Part shown: positions 60,109-64,000 of the stretch, in pieces
Position numbering within the stretch: position 1 is the first letter of the stretch
How the letters are laid out: each line of letters opens with the position of its first letter
Assembly: GCA_963717955.1 (NCBI GenBank)
Contig: CAVQXR010000001.1
Location: 930,001 to 994,000, forward strand
Source: CAVQXR01 sp963717955
Lineage (GTDB): Bacteria > Actinomycetota > Thermoleophilia > Gaiellales > Gaiellaceae
Direction of reading: 5' to 3'
DNA: 64,000 nucleotides
Translations under genes and position numbers: made by a program
Notes under the pieces: generated by a model
Told to the model about the DNA's origin: nothing
What the model saw: the letters and a program-made list of their open reading frames with translations, nothing else
The model's database searches: none

Positions 60109-61230
60109 CTAGCTTCCGCCGGGTTCGGCAGCCGGTTGTGCCGGCGTGCCGCCCGCCTCGCGTTCCTCGGCGGCCCCGCGCCGGCCCTCGCGCCACGCCT
60201 CGATCGCGATCAGGATGCCCTTCGTCACGGGCACGGCGAGCAGTGCCCCGACGATCCCGAACAGCGCGCTGAAGGCGATCACCGCGACGACCGAGAGGAA
60301 CGGGTGGATCTCGACGGTCTTCTTGAAGACCTTCGGCGTGATCAGGTTGTTCTCGACCTGCTGGTAGGCGATCAGGATCGCGCCGATCGCGACGCCCTTC
60401 CACGGCTCCTCGAGCAGGCCGACGATCACGACCGGGATCGTCCCGATCGTCGCGCCGATGTTCGGGATCAGGTCGGTGATCGCCACGAAGAGCGACAGCG
60501 GGGCGGCGTACGGCAGGCCGAGGAGCTTCATTGAGGTGAAGCAGGTGAGGCCCGCGATGAGCGCGATCAGGAACTTCCCGTACCAGTAGCCCGTGTTCAT
60601 GTGGTAGATCTCACGCGCGGCCGAGACGTAGGCGGGCCGCGCTGCAGCAGGGGCTCGTTTCACCAGGCGGTCCTTCAGGTCGCGCCCGTAGACGAGGAAG
60701 TAGAGCGTGAACGTGAAGATCATGAACGCCGCAAAGCCCCCGCTCACGAGCGCCCCGATGAGGTCCAGTGCCTTGCCCGAGCCGTCGAAGAAGCTCGCCG
60801 CGTCGTCCGCCGCGTTCCCGGCCGTGTCGATCGCCTCGTCGGCGTTGAGGCTGTCCGAAGCACCCGTGCTCTGCAGCTGCTCAACGTAGCCAGGGATCGC
60901 CTCCTTGAGCGCCTTCGCACCGTCGACGACCGACGGAATGATGGCGATCGCGAAGACGAGCACGCACCCGCCGATGACGAGGAACGCGACCGCCGTGGCC
61001 TTCCCGCGCCCCATCCCGCGGCCCTGGAAGATCCGCACGAGCGGTTCGATCGAGAAGGCGAGGAACCCGGCGGCGACCAGCCAGGTGATCGTCTCACGGA
61101 CCAGCCACATCGCGATCAGGAGCGCCGCGACGCCGAGGATCACCGCCACGACGGTGGCGGTGCTCATCGCGAAGAAGCGGCGGTTCGGCTGCCCCTCGGG
61201 TACGCCGGGCTTCGGTGCGGGCGTCGCCAT
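60109..61230 (-). CDS. AI-2E family transporter
   Basis: An integral membrane protein of 373 residues with seven to eight helices in the AI-2E/PerM family, members of which export small molecules or ions. Family core: GLPYAAPLSLFVAITDLIPNIGATIGTIP and YQQVENNLITPKVFKKTVEIHPFLSVVAVI. ATG 61230 is preferred to upstream frames. It is divergent from the YihY-like gene at 61278 with a 47-base space; TAGTAT lies 11 bases before the ATG. Confidence 0.9.
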   Translation of the reverse strand: MATPAPKPGVPEGQPNRRFFAMSTATVVAVILGVAALLIAMWLVRETITWLVAAGFLAFSIEPLVRIFQGRGMGRGKATAVAFLVIGGCVLVFAIAIIPSVVDGAKALKEAIPGYVEQLQSTGASDSLNADEAIDTAGNAADDAASFFDGSGKALDLIGALVSGGFAAFMIFTFTLYFLVYGRDLKDRLVKRAPAAARPAYVSAAREIYHMNTGYWYGKFLIALIAGLTCFTSMKLLGLPYAAPLSLFVAITDLIPNIGATIGTIPVVIVGLLEEPWKGVAIGAILIAYQQVENNLITPKVFKKTVEIHPFLSVVAVIAFSALFGIVGALLAVPVTKGILIAIEAWREGRRGAAEEREAGGTPAQPAAEPGGS

Positions 61231-61277
61231 GGCTGGCCGAGATACTACGACATCGGGAAGAATCGTTCCAGCCGCCC

Positions 61278-62282
61278 ATGACAGCCCCTGACCCGCCCCC
61301 GTCCGAAGCACCCGCCGCCCCGGCGCCGCCGCCTGCGGACGCCGCGGAGCCGGTGCCCGAGGGCGGGATCCGGTCGCGGGCGGCCGCGGCGCGCGTCTGG
61401 GGCCAGGACCTGTACGAGCGGCTCGAGCGGAAACGGCCGCAGAGCCAGCCGATCGAGATCGGCTTCCGCTGGTTCGAGCGCGACGTGCGGATCGCCGGCG
61501 GCGTCCTCGGCGGCGGGCTCGCCTACCGGTTCTTCTTCTGGGTGCTGGCCTACAGCGCGCTTGTGAGCGGCGCGCTCGGATTCGCCTCGCGCGCTGGTGC
61601 GAGCGTCGAGGACGGTACCACCGAGGTCGGGATGACGGACGCCGTCGCGGAATCGGTGGCCAGCGCTGCGCAGCAGTCGGAAAGCGGGCGCTGGGCGCTC
61701 CTGCTCATCGGCGTCTGGCTCGTCGTGTGGTTCAGCTGGGGGCTCCTCCGCGCGCTCCGCCTCGTGCACGCAGCGGCCTGGAGGATCCGACCGAGGCCGA
61801 TCCAGCGGCCCCTGCAGGCCCTCCTGGCGGTCCTCGCCGTGCCCATCGTCCTCGTTCTGCTCTCCGCGGGCGCCGGCTGGGTTCGGGCCAACGTCGGAGC
61901 GTTTCCCGGCGTCCTCGCCACGCTGGCGGCGGGGGTCGCATTCGGGGCGGCCTGGCTGCGGATCTCGATGAGGCTACCCTCTCCCGACGTTCCCTGGACC
62001 GCGTTCATCCCCGGCGCGGTGTTCTTCGGAGCCGGCGTCGAGGTCCTCCACGTGTTCACGGTCTACTTCCTCGCCGAGAAGCTCGCCTCGGCCCAGTCGT
62101 ACTACGGCGCGCTCGGCCTCGCCGCAACCATGCTCTTCTTCCTCTGGATGATCGGCCGCGGCGTCGTCTGGGCGGCCGAGCTGAACGCCGTCGTCTGGAC
62201 GGTGCGGCATCCCGTCCACGACGACGTCGCCGTGCAAGGACCGACGGAGCAGGAGGCCGGAGCGACTCCTGCCGACGCCTGA
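61278..62282 (+). CDS. YihY/UPF0761-like membrane protein
   Basis: A 334-residue inner-membrane protein with a Pro/Ala-rich cytoplasmic N-terminus, then six hydrophobic helices (GGVLGGGLAYRFFFWVLAY, WALLLIGVWLVVWFSWGLL, and others) and the family stretch YYGALGLAATMLFFLWMIGRGVVWAAELNAV. Some relatives are annotated as RNase BN by old error. ATG 61278 is the natural start; the frame opens earlier but reads as non-coding. A palindrome-rich stretch (62294 onward) follows its stop. Confidence 0.85.
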   Translation: MTAPDPPPSEAPAAPAPPPADAAEPVPEGGIRSRAAAARVWGQDLYERLERKRPQSQPIEIGFRWFERDVRIAGGVLGGGLAYRFFFWVLAYSALVSGALGFASRAGASVEDGTTEVGMTDAVAESVASAAQQSESGRWALLLIGVWLVVWFSWGLLRALRLVHAAAWRIRPRPIQRPLQALLAVLAVPIVLVLLSAGAGWVRANVGAFPGVLATLAAGVAFGAAWLRISMRLPSPDVPWTAFIPGAVFFGAGVEVLHVFTVYFLAEKLASAQSYYGALGLAATMLFFLWMIGRGVVWAAELNAVVWTVRHPVHDDVAVQGPTEQEAGATPADA

Positions 62283-62342
62283 GCGACCTACCGCGGGGCG
62301 CCCCGGCTCGGGAGAGCCGTTCCGCCCGGCGGCCGCGACGCT

Positions 62343-62630
62343 TCAGACCGAGAAGCTGACCGGGAAGGTGGCGACCCAGGCCACCGCGCCGAGGAACACG
62401 AGCAGGCCGCAGACGAGCATCGCCCGACGTAGCTTCGCTATCCGCAGCTTCGCACCCATGCCCGCGAAGAAGAGCGAGGTCGCGAATAGCACGACGCAGA
62501 GGACGTAGTTCGTGGCGCGCTGCACGTTCGTCAGCGCCTTCAGGGCGAAGGCTTCCGACTCCGCCTCGAGCCGGTCTGCCTACTCGGCGGTCGCGGCGCC
62601 GATGATCAGCAACCCCCAGAGGATGTTCAC
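62343..62630 (-). pseudogene. remnant of an actinobacterial membrane protein with in-frame stop
   Basis: In one frame GTG 62630 reads NILWGLLIIGAATAE, then TAG (62580-62582), then ADRLEAESEAFALKALTN, VQRATNYVLCVVLFATSLF, FAGMGAKLRI and FLGAVAWVATFPVSFSV to the stop at 62343. The NYVL-FATSLFFAG region matches a family I recall as about 200 residues long, with a longer soluble N-terminus. The N-terminal half is absent and a nonsense codon interrupts what remains, so this is decayed. A 60-residue ORF from GTG 62525 could still be translated. Confidence 0.6.
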
Positions 62631-62700
62631 GCTTCGTCCACCGCGTCAGGCATCGCGACACGGGCCGACCGAACCCGCTGGCGCCGGGCGTCCAGCCGGG

Positions 62701-63165
62701 CTACGAGCCGGTGGTGGCCGCGGCCGACTCGGCGCAGCCGAGACCGTTCCACGTCTGGGTCCACGCCTGGTGGACGGCGGCCAGCTGAGGCTGCAGCGAC
62801 TCGACCGCCTCCCCGAATGTCGTCCCCTCGGGCAGGTCGTCCACCGCCGCCCCGAGATCGCCGGCGGCACTCTGGAGCGCGGCCTTGTCGGCCTCCTTCA
62901 GATCGCCAAAGTTCTCCCGGACCGACTGCCAGTTTCGCTGGACCACGCCCGCCTGGAACTGGATCTCGTTCTTCTCGCTCGTTGCCGGCATGCCCTGGAG
63001 CGCCGTGATCGAGGCGGCGAGGGTTGCAAGCGACGAGCAGAGGTCGGACTCCGCGGTCGCCTGGACGTCCTCGTCCCCCCCGCCGCACGCGGCGAGCGCG
63101 AAGGCGAGCGCCACGCACAGAACGACGAGGCGAAGACCGACTCTGCGTGCTCGTGCTCCCTGCAT
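62701..63165 (-). CDS. lipoprotein of unknown function
   Basis: A 154-residue secreted lipoprotein: signal peptide RVGLRLVVLCVALAFALAAC with lipobox LAAC, then a helical domain (SDLCSSLATLAASITALQGM, then QSVRENFGDLKEADKAALQSAAGDLG). ATG 63165 is exactly 7 bases after TATCGT (63173-63178). No known family; anchored to the outer face of the membrane. Confidence 0.8.
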   Translation of the reverse strand: MQGARARRVGLRLVVLCVALAFALAACGGGDEDVQATAESDLCSSLATLAASITALQGMPATSEKNEIQFQAGVVQRNWQSVRENFGDLKEADKAALQSAAGDLGAAVDDLPEGTTFGEAVESLQPQLAAVHQAWTQTWNGLGCAESAAATTGS

Positions 63166-63256
63166 GCGCGGCACGATACCAGTCCCGCGGAGGCGTCTCA
63201 TCGCCCAGCGCACCCCGTTCCCGATGGGGTGCGACGCCGCGCGGACACGGCCCCTT

Positions 63257-63967
63257 CTACCCGGCCGCCGGCGTCGACGCCGCCGCCATCTCCCCGGCGA
63301 AGAACTCGAGCGCCCGCTTGGTCTTCGTCTCCTGCTCGCCCTCGAGATCGATCCCGTGCTTCTCGAGGAACCGTCTCGTCTGGAATGCGACCTCGAGCGT
63401 CTCCGCCGGTGCGCACTTCGTCGAGAGCTCGAGGATCTGCGAGTTGTCGGGGTAGAGCCAGAGCTCGCCCACGAGCTTCCGCCCGTATCCCTCCGGGACG
63501 ATGTTCGCCTTCAGCACGAAGATGGGCCCGAGCACGGAGAGCGCGTCGAGGTCGACCCCATCGGGCGCGTGGTCGGCGAAGAACCGCCGCTGCTCCTTCG
63601 AGAAGAGCTTTCGCACCGGCGCGGTCCCGGCAATCGCCTCCCTGATCTCGTCGTTGCCGATCCGCCCCTTCAGGGACGCGGAGCAAACAAAGCCGCCGGG
63701 CATCGCATCGACCTCGACGAACAGGCTGCGTGACTTCCGAAGGTTCTCGGGGAGGTCGGTCGGCACGACAGGCCGCAGCTTCACGACCGTGTCCCCACCC
63801 CGGCCCTGTACCCGGCGCGCCCGGGCGACCACGCCGGCCCGGTTCAGCTGCAGGTCGGGGGTGTCGAGGAAGAACACCTGCCGGATCTGCGCCTCGATCG
63901 GATCCAGTCCCAACGCGACGACCGTCGCGCGCCGCTCCGAGGCAGGCACGGTCAGCTTCAGCTCCAC
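63257..63967 (-). CDS. CYTH-like domain protein (start may lie beyond the window)
   Basis: A protein of at least 236 residues with CYTH-like character: ELKLTVP at the N-terminus replacing the classical ExExK, VVARARRVQGRGGDTVVKLRPV, GFVCSASLKGRIG and KLVGELWLYPDNSQILELSTK. Relatives are sometimes called adenylate cyclase or triphosphatase, which I cannot confirm. The frame is open to the right edge, so GTG 63967 is only a candidate start. Confidence 0.75.
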   Translation of the reverse strand: MELKLTVPASERRATVVALGLDPIEAQIRQVFFLDTPDLQLNRAGVVARARRVQGRGGDTVVKLRPVVPTDLPENLRKSRSLFVEVDAMPGGFVCSASLKGRIGNDEIREAIAGTAPVRKLFSKEQRRFFADHAPDGVDLDALSVLGPIFVLKANIVPEGYGRKLVGELWLYPDNSQILELSTKCAPAETLEVAFQTRRFLEKHGIDLEGEQETKTKRALEFFAGEMAAASTPAAG

Positions 63968-64000
63968 GCTGTCCGAGCCGCTCGCCAGTCCGAGCAGCTC

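Overview
The window is about 72 percent GC and almost fully coding. It looks like a chromosomal segment from a deep-branching actinobacterium. My best guess is class Thermoleophilia (Gaiellales or Solirubrobacterales), inferred from gene content and order rather than from any marker search. In favour are the actinobacterial order rimP-nusA-ylxR-infB-rbfA-DHH-truB-ribF-rpsO-pnp-M16-dapB-dapA-rnj-ftsK-rodZ-cinA-recA-recX-miaB-miaA-dapF, the garA/ftsR-like pair, an RsiG-like protein and the use of RNase Y together with RNase J.

Layout. 1-4400 is a ragged accessory end: a multi-PAS sensor kinase cut by the window edge, an ATP-grasp gene with an internal deletion, and an SGNH hydrolase broken by three frameshifts. 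4450-13050 runs mostly on the plus strand: a small helical protein behind a possible SOS box, an LLM oxidoreductase, proC, pgsA, a nucleotidyltransferase fused to a decayed phosphomannomutase domain, an RsiG-like protein, a GarA-like FHA protein, an FtsR-like MerR regulator and apt. 13050-18900 holds a DUF4015 protein flanked by DnaA-box-like sequences, two RpoD-type sigma factors, a CpsB-like PHP phosphatase and a homing-endonuclease-repeat protein. 18978-25050 has a GatD-like amidotransferase, nudix-dut-hflX, and dapE-dapC-dapD.

25279-56865 is one long minus-strand block. It carries translation initiation and ribosome assembly (rimP, nusA, infB, rbfA), tRNA modification (truB, miaA, miaB), RNA decay (pnp, rnj, rny), lysine and meso-diaminopimelate synthesis (dapB, dapA, dapF, completed by dapE/C/D), DNA repair (recA, recX) and ftsK. 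Two genes that do not belong to the conserved order sit inside it: a form II CoxL-like molybdoenzyme subunit between dapB and dapA, and a geranylgeranyl-reductase-like flavoprotein between pnp and the M16 peptidase. 56989-64000 is a looser set: dtd, a small two-gene unit, a second LLM oxidoreductase, a cupin-TPR protein, two membrane proteins, a decayed membrane-protein gene, a lipoprotein and a CYTH-like protein.

Three cross-cutting observations stand out. First, many genes start 6-9 bases after a TANNNT hexamer, twelve of them at exactly 7, which suggests widespread leaderless transcription. Second, two diverged copies of a roughly 170-bp palindromic element each fill the space from a CTAG containing an upstream TAG stop codon to the next start codon. 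Their central hairpins pair despite different sequences. Third, several genes contain single-base frameshifts (SGNH hydrolase, cinA, ribF). Because ribF is normally essential, some of these are probably sequence errors rather than decay.
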